Assembly (NCBI GenBank): GCA_012798065.1
Contig: JAAZNW010000086.1
Coordinates: 1-60,572 of the forward strand
Direction of reading: 5' to 3'
Origin: Chloroflexota bacterium
GTDB lineage: Bacteria > Chloroflexota > Anaerolineae > Anaerolineales > Anaerolineaceae
DNA: 60,572 bases
Positions 32,627 to 40,857 of the stretch are shown here, one piece after another. The translations under genes and the position numbers were made by a program. The stretch's first letter is position 1; the number at the start of each line of letters is the position of its first letter. The notes beneath the pieces were generated by a model. That model did no database searches. It had not been told where the DNA came from and saw only the letters and a list, made by a program, of their open reading frames with translations.

Positions 32627-33459
32627 CAATTCTCAATTTTCTTCCGCGTTATATAAAAGGTGTACACACCCTCTGCCTGTATGGAGGCTTCGTTGTACGC
32701 TTTTATGGTGATCAAACGGGTGAAGAACAGGCTCCATTTCCAGGGCGCAACTATCCACCTGCCCCATAACAGGCGGGTGAGCAGCGATGGTAGACCGAAA
32801 TAATGTCCCCATTCCAGCACGCGCAACGCGCGCGGGGAGAAATAATCCCAGCAGTCCACCAGCTCAAAGCCTGCGCCTTCCAGGCGTTGTCGCCAGGTAG
32901 AGGGGTCATCACAGTGATGATGCCGCGAAATGCGGTTGAAAAAACGCCGGTAAAGGTCACCTAAAAATCGCAGACGCAGGTTATCGAAGAAACGGCCAAT
33001 GGAGAGCGCACCCAAAAAGCGCTGATTGGGTACACAAAAAACGAACACCGCTCCCGGGCGTAACACCCTCCCCAGTTCCGCGAACACAGGTTCAAGCGCC
33101 GGGATATGCTCCAGCACGGAATTGCTCACCGCGCTGGCAAAATACGCATCAGGGTACAGGATCTCGCTCGCTTTCGTCAGTACCGCCTGCTGATACACAC
33201 CGCGCGTTTCGGCTTCACGTAAAGGCTTCTCCCAGGGGTCCAGGCCAACCTCAAGCGCACGGTTAAAAGCCAGAGAGGCGAAGTGCCCATCACCGCAGCC
33301 CAGGTCCAGCGCTGGGGCAGGCAGGTCAATGTTCTCATAGAATCTCGCTTCCACCGCCCTTAAAAGAGCGCGAAAGTACGGCAACGAGCTGATTTGCAGC
33401 CACAGGTGGTCTTTACCGGCCTGGCTGGCTTCAACGGGTGTGTGTCGCTGCAAGGTCAC
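32626..33459 (-). CDS. SAM-dependent methyltransferase (class I)
   Basis: A 277-residue methyltransferase of the type-11 group. It starts at GTG 33459, with CAGGAG upstream. The SAM-binding motif I is LDLGCGDGHFASLAF at about residues 51-65. A motif II acidic end follows (LEVGLDPWE), then SNSVLEHIPALEPVFAELGRVLRPGAVFVFCVP, broken here only by wording: motif region SNSVLEHIP and LRPGAVFVFCVP. The substrate is unknown. Coupled to the membrane glycosyltransferase gene (TGATG overlap), it may modify a lipid-linked sugar or surface glycan (inference). Confidence 0.85.
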   Translation of the reverse strand: MTLQRHTPVEASQAGKDHLWLQISSLPYFRALLRAVEARFYENIDLPAPALDLGCGDGHFASLAFNRALEVGLDPWEKPLREAETRGVYQQAVLTKASEILYPDAYFASAVSNSVLEHIPALEPVFAELGRVLRPGAVFVFCVPNQRFLGALSIGRFFDNLRLRFLGDLYRRFFNRISRHHHCDDPSTWRQRLEGAGFELVDCWDYFSPRALRVLEWGHYFGLPSLLTRLLWGRWIVAPWKWSLFFTRLITIKAYNEASIQAEGVYTFYITRKKIEN

Positions 33460-33549
33460 GCTTGCTCCTGAAAAATAACCTCATCATTCTTGAAACACGG
33501 CGCTTATGTATTACCGCGCCTATTATAAACGTTTTGAAATGGAACGAAA

Positions 33550-33580
33550 GTTCCCGTCAACTCAATGAGCTGGCGGGAAC
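33550..33580 (-). terminator. Stem-loop downstream of the DhaL-like gene
   Basis: GTTCCCGTCA (33550-33559) pairs with TGGCGGGAAC (33571-33580), with one G-U pair. On the minus strand it is followed by TTTCGTT. It lies 37 bp after the stop of the gene at 33617. Confidence 0.55.
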
Positions 33581-33616
33581 CAGTATTTGGGTGCAAAGAC
33601 AGGTCAGGCCTGTAAA

Positions 33617-34447
33617 TTATTGGCTCATTTGGGCGAGGGCTTTTAAGAGAGAGTTCGCCACCAGAGTGCCAGATTGGGTGCGATAATTTTGCGTGCCCAT
33701 GCGGCTTCCAGCCATTAAGGCGCTCAAAAGAGCGTTGATGTCGCTGCTGCCGGATTGTTTGGCCTGCATGTAAGCCATGCCGGCTTTCAGCAGCTGCGCG
33801 GTGTCGATCTTAACCGGTTTTGAACCGCTTGGTGCAGCAGCGCCCGTTAATCCGCCGAGGAGGCTGCTTAACAGGTCATCACCTGTCCCGGCGCCTGCGG
33901 GCGCCTGTTGCGCGCCGGCAAGTCCGCCGAGCAGCGAGCCTAAGAGGTCGCCGCCTGCGCCAGCGCCTGAAGGAGTCTGCTGCGCGCCGGCAAGCCCGCC
34001 GAGCAGCGAACCCAACAGGTCGCCGCCTGCTGATTGCCCGGAGGGTTGCTGTTCAAAGGTTTTTCTGGCCTGCGTTTGCAGTGTTTGCGGGGTGACCTTT
34101 TTCTGGGTTCCCATTAACGCCTGTAGCAAGGTCAGCGCGTTGTTGGTGGTAAGGGTTTTCTTGCCCCCCAGCTGAGCAGAGGCGTCTTGCAATCCCTGAG
34201 CATAAAGTTTTGCGGAGCTGCTCTGGCTCTTGGCCTGCAGCAGCTGGCTGGCGTAAGCCAGTTGTTCAGCCGGAGTGGCGTTGCTCTTCGCTTTCATCGC
34301 CTGGGTGATTACCTCGAAGATCTCCACCATGTTATCGCCGTGATTGTGGTTGTAGGTATCCGCCTGGTTTAAAGCCGCCTTATGCTGGTCCAGCGTCGAA
34401 ACCACGCTGCCAAAAAGTTGCGCTAGATCAATACTCTGGTTTGTCAT
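33617..34447 (-). CDS. DhaL-like protein with a Gly/Leu-rich repeat insert
   Basis: A 276-residue soluble protein. The N-terminal 130 residues contain NHNHGDNMVEIFEVITQAMK, similar to the nucleotide/Mg-binding DHG.NM helix start of the dihydroxyacetone kinase L (DAK2) domain, but I see none of the partner kinase domains. Residues 141-212 are three 24-residue repeats built on GGDLLGSLLGGLAGAQQ with Pro/Ser/Ala linkers. The C-terminal 60 residues are helical (AQLLKAGMAYMQAKQ, NALLSALMAG). No signal peptide. Function unknown; the repeats could form a self-associating, membrane-active or linker segment. Confidence 0.6.
   Translation of the reverse strand: MTNQSIDLAQLFGSVVSTLDQHKAALNQADTYNHNHGDNMVEIFEVITQAMKAKSNATPAEQLAYASQLLQAKSQSSSAKLYAQGLQDASAQLGGKKTLTTNNALTLLQALMGTQKKVTPQTLQTQARKTFEQQPSGQSAGGDLLGSLLGGLAGAQQTPSGAGAGGDLLGSLLGGLAGAQQAPAGAGTGDDLLSSLLGGLTGAAAPSGSKPVKIDTAQLLKAGMAYMQAKQSGSSDINALLSALMAGSRMGTQNYRTQSGTLVANSLLKALAQMSQ
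33812..34027 (-). repeat. Three 72-bp in-frame tandem repeats
   Basis: Codes for residues 141-212 of the DhaL-like protein. The first two units are near-identical in protein (GGDLLGSLLGGLAGAQQ plus PSGAGA or APAGAGT). The third has diverged (GDDLLSSLLGGLTGAA). The period is 24 codons, so length changes keep the frame. Confidence 0.85.
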
Positions 34448-34499
34448 GAAAATTTCCTTTCCCTGTTTGTTTTGGTCTGCACATTATATCCCGGTTTTA

Positions 34500-34528
34500 T
34501 TGACAAACGAAATTCAATATGTTATGAT
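34500..34528 (+). promoter_or_regulatory. Promoter of the PadR gene
   Basis: TTGACA (34500-34505), 17 bp, TATGAT (34523-34528): near-consensus. The expected start is about 34535, giving a leader of about 24 bases. Confidence 0.8.
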
Positions 34529-34533
34529 TTACC

Positions 34534-34554
34534 TATTCAATTAGTGAATATTCA
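34534..34554. promoter_or_regulatory. Candidate PadR operator
   Basis: TATTCA at 34534-34539 is repeated inverted as TGAATA at 34545-34550, which runs on into the perfect palindrome TGAATATTCA (34545-34554). It covers the predicted transcription start, as expected for autorepression. Confidence 0.5.
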
Positions 34555-34558
34555 TCCT

Positions 34559-35116
34559 ATGAATGTTAAAATACTCCCACTCAACGCCTCTGAATACGCC
34601 CTGCTTGGTTTCCTGAAGGCTGGACCGTGCCACGGGTACGAGCTGCACCGAAAGCTCACAGAACCAGACGGCGCGGGGATGATCTGGGGAATCAAGATTT
34701 CAAATATGTACGCCCAACTGGATAAATTGGAGCGGCGCGGGTTGATCAGCGGTCGTTTGTTGGAAAACGAACAGCGCCCAGCGAGAACGCAGTACTCGCT
34801 CACCGCTGCCGGAAAACAACTGTTCGAAGAGTGGCTGCATCAACCGGTGCGGCACCCGCGTGATTTCCGCCACTTTTTTTTCCTGCAATTATTCTTTCTC
34901 TCTCAATACGAGCCTGAAGCGCTTGACTCTCTGGTGGAGCGCCAGCTGGAGCTCTGCCAGGCGTGGCAGCAAAATTTGTTGGCAGCGAGGGAGAGTTCTT
35001 CCAACTCCATTGACTTCGCTGACCTGACCAATCGTTTTCGCCATTCACAGATCCAATCCATGATCGATTGGTTGTTCTGGATCAAGAGTGAAAAAATCAA
35101 AATCAAACCAAAGTGA
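34559..35116 (+). CDS. PadR-family transcriptional regulator
   Basis: A 185-residue regulator from the ATG at 34559; longer upstream readings run into the promoter. The winged helix (residues about 8-85) has YALLGFLKAGPCHGYELHRKL, IKISNMYAQLDKLERRGLI and the TQYSLTAAGKQLFEEWL wing. A long helical C-terminal half (about 100-180) dimerises, as in PadR subfamily 2 (Vir-type). It lies 8 bp before an ABC importer operon, so it probably controls uptake and its own level. No ligand is evident. Confidence 0.87.
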   Translation: MNVKILPLNASEYALLGFLKAGPCHGYELHRKLTEPDGAGMIWGIKISNMYAQLDKLERRGLISGRLLENEQRPARTQYSLTAAGKQLFEEWLHQPVRHPRDFRHFFFLQLFFLSQYEPEALDSLVERQLELCQAWQQNLLAARESSSNSIDFADLTNRFRHSQIQSMIDWLFWIKSEKIKIKPK

Positions 35117-35124
35117 GGTAATTC

Positions 35125-36288
35125 ATGAAACACTCTATTCAATTCTTACTGGTACTTGTTCTTTTCGGCAGTTTACTGGCAGCATGCGCTGCACCCACGC
35201 CCATCGCCGCACCTTCTCTCACTGAACCCCCAGCCACAGAAGCTCCGCCAGCCATGAGCACGCCAGCCCCAACCGAGCCACTGGAGATGGAGAAAATCAC
35301 GGTCATAGACGCGCTTGGGCGGGAAGTTATACTTGACCAACCCCCCTCGCGCATCATGGTCGTGGGCAAGGCAGCCTTTATGTTGCTTGACGCGGCTTTC
35401 CTCTTCCCTGAGGCTCCTGAAAAAATCATCGGGTATGAGCTGCGTTCTCAAACCGGACTGGATTTCATCCACACGGCTTTTCCTCAAAGCCATAACATGA
35501 TCGTGCTTGAGATGGACGCTGGACCGGAACAGATCGCCCCGGCAAACCCCGACCTGGTATTGATGAAGTCATACCTTAAAGAACAACTAGGAGACCAGGT
35601 TGAGCTGCTTGGCATCAAGGTGGTGTACCTTGATCTGGAAACGCCCGAAACGATCAACCAGGATATGCGCACCCTTGGAAAACTCTTCGGTAACACTGAG
35701 CGCGCTGAGCAATTGGTGACCCTCTATGACCAGGCGCGCGCGAAAATCGCCGATATCACCAACGTCATCCCTGAAGAAGAAAAACCTTCCACCCTGCTCC
35801 TCCAATATTCCGATAAAGGTGGCGAAGTCGCTTTTAGTGTTCCCACAGGCGGCTTCTTGCAAACACAATTGGTCGAAATGGCCGGCGGGGCGCCTGTCTG
35901 GAAGGAAGTGACGGGAAAGGGCTGGTCTGTCATTACACTGGAGCAAATCGCCGCCTGGAACCCGGAGATCATCATCGTCGTTGATTACCGCGGAAAAGCC
36001 ATGGAGGCCGTTGACCGGCTGAAAGCAGATGAAAACTGGCAGCAACTGGACGCGGTAAAGAATGAGAAACTCTACGCCTTTCCATTGGACTTTCAGAGCT
36101 GGGATCAACCAGATTCACGCTGGACCTTGGGCCTGACCTGGCTCGCAACCATTTTGCAGCCAGAACGTTTTGCATCCTTGAAAATGCACGAAGAGATTCC
36201 GGCCTTCTACACGGATTTCTACGGGTTAAGCGAATCTGTGATCGAGCAGAGCATTCTGCCGTTGGTGAAGGGCAGTTTTTTAGAGTAA
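35125..36288 (+). CDS. ABC importer substrate-binding lipoprotein (siderophore/cobalamin type)
   Basis: A 387-residue lipoprotein. The signal peptide ends in the lipobox LLAAC at about 21, then a Thr/Pro/Ala linker to about 50. The mature part is a class III (BtuF/FecB-like) binding protein: VIDALGREVILDQPPSRIMVVG is the typical start, followed by a central helix and VITLEQIAAWNPEIIIVV. The expected cargo is an iron chelate, heme or corrinoid; the sequence does not decide which. It is followed by the FecCD permease and ATPase genes. Confidence 0.87.
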   Translation: MKHSIQFLLVLVLFGSLLAACAAPTPIAAPSLTEPPATEAPPAMSTPAPTEPLEMEKITVIDALGREVILDQPPSRIMVVGKAAFMLLDAAFLFPEAPEKIIGYELRSQTGLDFIHTAFPQSHNMIVLEMDAGPEQIAPANPDLVLMKSYLKEQLGDQVELLGIKVVYLDLETPETINQDMRTLGKLFGNTERAEQLVTLYDQARAKIADITNVIPEEEKPSTLLLQYSDKGGEVAFSVPTGGFLQTQLVEMAGGAPVWKEVTGKGWSVITLEQIAAWNPEIIIVVDYRGKAMEAVDRLKADENWQQLDAVKNEKLYAFPLDFQSWDQPDSRWTLGLTWLATILQPERFASLKMHEEIPAFYTDFYGLSESVIEQSILPLVKGSFLE

Positions 36289-36314
36289 GCGGGTAATAAA
36301 AAATCACCCGGTTT

Positions 36315-37319
36315 GTGCAGGCAGCATTGAAAAACAACAAAAACCTCACCGCCTTCGTGCTCGTGGTTACGCCGCTGATTGTTCTTGGTATCTCTTTATT
36401 CATCGGCAGATACCCAAAACCGCTCTTAATGCCCCTGTCTGTGTTGCTGCACGACCAGCTGGGGCAAAACCTGGTTTATAACCTGAGGTTACCACGCCTG
36501 ATCACCTCCGCCCTGCTGGGCATGTCACTGGCCACCGCCGGAGGTGTGATGCAAATGCTTTTCCGTAACCCGTTGGTAGAACCGGGGTTCCTGGGGGTTA
36601 CTCAGGGGGCAGGGTTTGGCGCCGCCTTGAGCATCCTCTTCCTTACAACCGCGCCGCTGGTGGTAGAACTGAGCGCCGCTGGTTTCGCCATCATCGGCTT
36701 GCTGCTCTCTTATTTCATCGCCCGGCGAATCCGTTTTGGCGGGTGGGTGCTGCGGCTTGTGCTCTCAGGTATCGCGGTTTCAGCCATCTTTTCAGCGGGG
36801 CTTGGTATCCTTAAATATATGGCAGACCCCACCTCTCAGCTGCCAGAGATCGTGTTCTGGCTGCTGGGAGGTTTGTGGTCTGTCACCTGGACGGATCTAT
36901 GGTATATCCTGCCTGTGGTGGTTATCGGTCTGGTCATTATCTACCTCATGCGCTGGCGCTTGAACCTGCTTTCGTTGAGCGACGAGACCGCTTTTTCGTT
37001 AGGGGTGGCGGTAGGGCGCGAACGCACCTTGCTGCTGGCAGCCAGCGTGGCGATTACCGCTGTGGTGGTTTCCGTAGCGGGCATCGTGGGTTGGATCGGT
37101 TTGATCATCCCCCACATTGCCAGGCGCATCGCCGGTGCCAACGCGGCCTCCTTCATACCGGTGAGCATGTCATTAGGCGCAGTCTTTGGCATCATCTGCG
37201 ATGACCTGGCCAGGGTGCTGACCACCGGCGAAGTGCCGCTGGGAATTATCACCTCGCTCATCGGCGCTGTCATCTTCTTGATCATGATGACTTCTCGTTC
37301 CATGAGGATCGCAAGATGA
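36315..37319 (+). CDS. FecCD-family ABC transporter permease
   Basis: A 334-residue permease with about ten helices. It starts at GTG 36315; the alternative TTG at 36327 would shorten it by four residues. NLRLPRLITSALLGMSLATAG and MQMLFRNPLVEPGFLGVTQGAG are the family signature near residues 54-97. VAGIVGWIGLIIPHIARRIAG is the loop that contacts the ATPase. One permease gene implies a homodimer. It overlaps the ATPase gene by 4 bp. Confidence 0.92.
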   Translation: MQAALKNNKNLTAFVLVVTPLIVLGISLFIGRYPKPLLMPLSVLLHDQLGQNLVYNLRLPRLITSALLGMSLATAGGVMQMLFRNPLVEPGFLGVTQGAGFGAALSILFLTTAPLVVELSAAGFAIIGLLLSYFIARRIRFGGWVLRLVLSGIAVSAIFSAGLGILKYMADPTSQLPEIVFWLLGGLWSVTWTDLWYILPVVVIGLVIIYLMRWRLNLLSLSDETAFSLGVAVGRERTLLLAASVAITAVVVSVAGIVGWIGLIIPHIARRIAGANAASFIPVSMSLGAVFGIICDDLARVLTTGEVPLGIITSLIGAVIFLIMMTSRSMRIAR

Positions 37320-38140
37320 ACCCAGCGGTGATCCAGGTCAACGATCTGTCCTTTTCGTACAACCCGGCAGGCAACGCGGCTGTTCACCAGGTTTCGTTTG
37401 AAATCCTCCCCCAAACGGTTACCGCTATCCTGGGGCCCAATGGCGCAGGAAAAACCACTTTATTGCACCTGCTCTTGCGGCTTAAAACTCCGCTCACAGG
37501 CTCCATCCACCTGCAAGGCAGACCACTCAATCATTATTCCCGTCATGAACTCAGCCAGAATATCGGCTTGGTGCCGCAAACAGAGTACATCCCATTTGAA
37601 TATACCGCCCTGGAGTATGTAACGCTCGGCAGGGCTCCTTACCTGGGCCCGCTAGAAATTCCCGCTGAAAAAGATACTGAAATCGCCCGTCAATCCTTGA
37701 AAGAGGTAGGGGTGTCGCATCTTGAAAACCGCCCCATCCCCGCCCTGAGCGGTGGTGAACTGCAACTGGTGTTGCTCGCCCGGTCTCTATGCCAGCAGCC
37801 CCGCGTGCTATTGCTGGATGAACCCACCTCTCACCTGGATCTCGCCAATCGAAATATCACCCTGCAAATAATGGACCGCTTGCGCAGGGCAGGCACGACC
37901 CTGGTCTTCAGCACGCATGACCCCGAAGCCGCTGCCTTGATTGCCGACAAGCTGGTTTTAATGCGCGCCGGGCAAGTCCTGGAAACCGGGTCGTTGGAAG
38001 AGGTGTTCACCACAGAAACGCTGAGCCGCACATACGGTACGCGGGTGGAGGTGCTCCAGGTGGATGGGTTGCGTGTTGTAAAATCCATTGAACGTCTTGG
38101 TGGAGAACAGAATGGCCAAAATAATCCTGCTGAGCGCTGA
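37316..38140 (+). CDS. ABC transporter ATPase (FecE/BtuD type)
   Basis: A 274-residue ATPase of the iron-siderophore/B12 importer class. Walker A is LGPNGAGKTTLLHLLL at about 39-54. The Q-loop is in GLVPQTEY, the signature is ALSGGELQLVLLARSLC at about 142-158, Walker B is VLLLDEPTSHLDL at about 162-174, and the switch histidine is in FSTHDPEAA. It forms the engine with the FecCD permease. Its last 29 bp overlap the THEP1 gene start. Confidence 0.93.
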   Translation: MNPAVIQVNDLSFSYNPAGNAAVHQVSFEILPQTVTAILGPNGAGKTTLLHLLLRLKTPLTGSIHLQGRPLNHYSRHELSQNIGLVPQTEYIPFEYTALEYVTLGRAPYLGPLEIPAEKDTEIARQSLKEVGVSHLENRPIPALSGGELQLVLLARSLCQQPRVLLLDEPTSHLDLANRNITLQIMDRLRRAGTTLVFSTHDPEAAALIADKLVLMRAGQVLETGSLEEVFTTETLSRTYGTRVEVLQVDGLRVVKSIERLGGEQNGQNNPAER

Positions 38141-38639
38141 AAAAGGCAGCGGTAAAACCACCGCGCTCCTTAAACTGAGGGAGAAACTTACCGGCCTGAC
38201 CTTAAACTCACGCGGGGTGCTGAGCCCCCCGGTGATGGTTAACGGGGAGAAGATCGCCATCGAATTAATGGATGCCCGGAGCGCTGAACGCAAGCGACTG
38301 GCAGTGCCAGCCGCGCTTGATTCTCCAGAAGCATCTGGACTAAGATGGCATTTTTTCGAAGATACGCTGGATTGGGGAAATCACCTTCTTTCAGAGGCGG
38401 TTCCCTGCGACATCCTTTTTGTTGACGAAATGGGCCCGCTCGAGTTCGACCGAAACGAGGGGCTGACCAAGGGGTTCTTCGCCATCGACTCGCGGCGTTT
38501 TCTGGTGGCGCTGGTGACCATTCGCCCCGCGCTGCTGGAAAGAGCCCTTGCGCGCTGGTCAGATGCCCAGGTCTGTAAGGTGACTATTAAGGACCAACCT
38601 CACCTGGTCAACAACCTGTTCCGCCTGATCACTGGTTAA
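38112..38639 (+). CDS. THEP1-type nucleoside-triphosphatase
   Basis: A 175-residue P-loop NTPase of the NTPase_1/THEP1 family, which hydrolyses nucleoside triphosphates. The ATG at 38112 has GGTGGAG upstream and overlaps the end of the ATPase gene. Walker A is LLSAEKGSGKTTALLKL, Walker B is ILFVDEMGPLEF. NSRGVLSPPV resembles the segment after strand 2 in THEP1. Its cellular role is not settled. Being locked into the importer operon suggests a job tied to the imported cofactor or metal (inference). Confidence 0.85.
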   Translation: MAKIILLSAEKGSGKTTALLKLREKLTGLTLNSRGVLSPPVMVNGEKIAIELMDARSAERKRLAVPAALDSPEASGLRWHFFEDTLDWGNHLLSEAVPCDILFVDEMGPLEFDRNEGLTKGFFAIDSRRFLVALVTIRPALLERALARWSDAQVCKVTIKDQPHLVNNLFRLITG

Positions 38640-38701
38640 CCGTATTTTGCCCCAGCCGCAGTTTGAAATTTTTACGCCAATCCCACGTATACAATATTGA
38701 T

Positions 38702-39523
38702 ATGAACCCAATCAGCGAGTTGTTGAGTAAGGTAAAAACCTTGTTTCCGAAAAAGGTCATCGGCCTGGCCTTGAGCGGCGGCGCCACCTTTGGCGCTGCG
38801 CACGTGGGCGTGCTGCAAGTACTTGAAGAAAACGGAATTCGCCCGCACCTGGTCGCAGGTACCAGTGCCGGGGCGCTGATCGGCGCGGCTTACTGTGCGG
38901 GTATCCCGTTGAGCGAGATTGAAACCCTCTTTCGCACGATGAACTGGCCGACATTGCTCCGCCTTTCCATCCGGAATTCACTCTCTATTTTCGATACACA
39001 GCCCATGGAAGAATTTCTGCGCAAGAAGATTGGTGATATCGAATTTCAAGAACTCAGGATCCCGTTCGCCGCGGTCGCCTGTGACATTCACACCGGCGCA
39101 AGGGTCATCTTAGACCGTGGCGCGCTCGCGCCCGCCATCCGTGCCAGCGCTGCCATTCCAGGCTTGTTTTCACCAGTTGAGGTCAATGGCCGTCTGCTGG
39201 TAGATGGGGGAATCGTGGATAATTTACCAGTTGAACAGGTGAGAGACATGGGCGCGAGATACGTGATTTCAAGCGATGTATCTCACCGTGGACCAAACTC
39301 CAAGAAACCGGAAAATCTCTTCGAAATCATGCTGTCGATGATCTACATTATGCAATCTCGCGCCGCTCTTCCGCTTGAAGACGCATCGGATTGTTACATT
39401 CGTCCCCAGGTGTCTCAATACTCATCCTGGGGCTTCAAGGATGTCCCGCAAGTTATGGAGGCTGGAAGAAAAGCCGCCAGGCTGGTTATCCCTCAACTGC
39501 GCCGGCAGTTGCGTATCCGCTAA
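38702..39523 (+). CDS. Patatin-like phospholipase (RssA type)
   Basis: A 273-residue patatin-family hydrolase. The oxyanion loop is LALSGGATFGAAHVGVLQ at about 22-39, the nucleophile serine is in VAGTSAGALIGAA (GxSxG), and the catalytic aspartate is in LLVDGGIVDNLPVEQ. It probably cleaves a lipid ester. No signal peptide. The ATG at 38702 lacks a clear ribosome site; TATACAAT just upstream could place the transcript start so close that the mRNA is nearly leaderless. It converges on the HD-GYP gene. Confidence 0.87.
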   Translation: MNPISELLSKVKTLFPKKVIGLALSGGATFGAAHVGVLQVLEENGIRPHLVAGTSAGALIGAAYCAGIPLSEIETLFRTMNWPTLLRLSIRNSLSIFDTQPMEEFLRKKIGDIEFQELRIPFAAVACDIHTGARVILDRGALAPAIRASAAIPGLFSPVEVNGRLLVDGGIVDNLPVEQVRDMGARYVISSDVSHRGPNSKKPENLFEIMLSMIYIMQSRAALPLEDASDCYIRPQVSQYSSWGFKDVPQVMEAGRKAARLVIPQLRRQLRIR

Positions 39524-39542
39524 CACGCGCGCCGGATAAAGA

Positions 39543-39575
39543 AAATGGATGGCCCAAGCCTACGGCCATCCATTT
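39543..39575. terminator. 12-bp stem-loop between convergent genes
   Basis: AAATGGATGGCC (39543-39554), a 9-base loop, GGCCATCCATTT (39564-39575). There is no long T run, but it sits between convergent genes and can serve both. Confidence 0.65.
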
Positions 39576-39629
39576 CAGATTTCCCCCTTTAGCGAAGAAC
39601 AGGTATGCCTTGCAAAGGCAATAAAGAAA

Positions 39630-40781
39630 TTACTCCAGACTGTCTTTCTTATTAAATAATTGAATGAATAATTGCACCACTTCACGGTCATAGGCGCTTC
39701 CTGCCTGTTCAAGCAGTTCCTGCAGTGCCTCTTGATGCTTGCGCTTCTTTTGATAAGGCCGTCCATCCGTCATGGTTGTATAAGCGTCAGTCACAGCCAG
39801 TATACGCGCCCCCAAAGGGATCTCGTCACCACGCAGACCATTGGGGTAACCCTTTCCATCCATGCGCTCGTGGTGAGCGAGGATGAGCGGCGCTATCTTT
39901 TCAAGCCCTGTCACCCCGCGGACAATTTGCGCGCCAATTTCAGGATGGGTTTTAATGATCGCCCATTCTTCTTCAGTGAGGGGTCCTTTCTTTTTCAAAA
40001 TTGTGTCTTTCACGCCAATTTTTCCAATATCGTGCAGCAACGCTGCCCAGCACAATTCTCTTGTCTCACGGGCAGAAAAACCAAACTCTTTGGCCAGCTG
40101 CTCAGAAAGAGCTGCCATGCGCTTGCTATGAGACGCGCTATGCAGGTCTCGGGTTTCAAGCGCCTTTGATAAAACGATGACGGTCTCAATAGATACAGAC
40201 TCGATGCGCTCATTCATTTGGGCGCGAAAGACCGCGCTCGCCAGCTGGTCGGCAATCAGATCCACCAGGTAATAAGAATCAGGCGTCAGTATCTGTTCTT
40301 GCTGGCTGGCAGACTGCCCTAAAATGAGCACACCGATTGGGTTCGTTTCTACCCGCATGGGAATAATCCAGGATATATCCTCGTTGGATATCCCCAGGCT
40401 CTTTCGTTCTCTTTCCGATAAGTGTTCCATCCCCAGGAACAGCCTGGTATTGTTTTCAGCATCCAAAAACCTATGGCAGATGTTTTCTATCTCAATCGGG
40501 TCCAGAGAGGCTTTCTTTTTGATCAACATTTCACGTGCGGAATAACGCGCGCGGCAATTACATTGTCCGTCAAGGTCCATTAAAAGAATCTGGCAAAAAT
40601 CCACTTCCAGGATCTCAACGATACGCCTGGAAGCGCTTACTGCCAGTTCTTCCAGATTCTCTGAACCCGCCAGGAAGCGGTTCAGTTCTGAAAGACCATT
40701 CCATTTTTCTTGTAGATAAGTTGGGACCCCCCTCTCCCTGCGTCTGTCATACCGCGCAAATGCATCAATTGTCTGTGCCAT
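39630..40781 (-). CDS. GAF/HD-GYP cyclic-di-GMP phosphodiesterase
   Basis: A 383-residue signalling protein. Residues about 35-195 form a GAF-like sensor. Residues about 200-375 form an HD-GYP domain with the metal-binding HD in LLHDIGKIGV, KTHPEIGA, HHERMDGKGYPNGLRGDEIP (GYP motif) and ILAVTDAYTTMT. It should degrade c-di-GMP. A short cysteine motif in the GAF part (DGQCNCRARYS) might bind a metal or sense redox state (inference). It is the last gene in the minus-strand block with the NHLP, DUF5317 and micropeptide genes, 76 bp after the NHLP gene. Confidence 0.88.
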   Translation of the reverse strand: MAQTIDAFARYDRRRERGVPTYLQEKWNGLSELNRFLAGSENLEELAVSASRRIVEILEVDFCQILLMDLDGQCNCRARYSAREMLIKKKASLDPIEIENICHRFLDAENNTRLFLGMEHLSERERKSLGISNEDISWIIPMRVETNPIGVLILGQSASQQEQILTPDSYYLVDLIADQLASAVFRAQMNERIESVSIETVIVLSKALETRDLHSASHSKRMAALSEQLAKEFGFSARETRELCWAALLHDIGKIGVKDTILKKKGPLTEEEWAIIKTHPEIGAQIVRGVTGLEKIAPLILAHHERMDGKGYPNGLRGDEIPLGARILAVTDAYTTMTDGRPYQKKRKHQEALQELLEQAGSAYDREVVQLFIQLFNKKDSLE

Positions 40782-40857
40782 GTCTCTTACCCTGTTGATG
40801 GGGAGTCAATAATGACGAACGATCGTTTCGTTCGTAGAAAATTAGTTGGTTGTCTAT

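Noticed and set aside
33812-34027. CRISPR-like array
   Set aside because: The repeats are in-frame coding units with a 72-bp period and no unique spacers.
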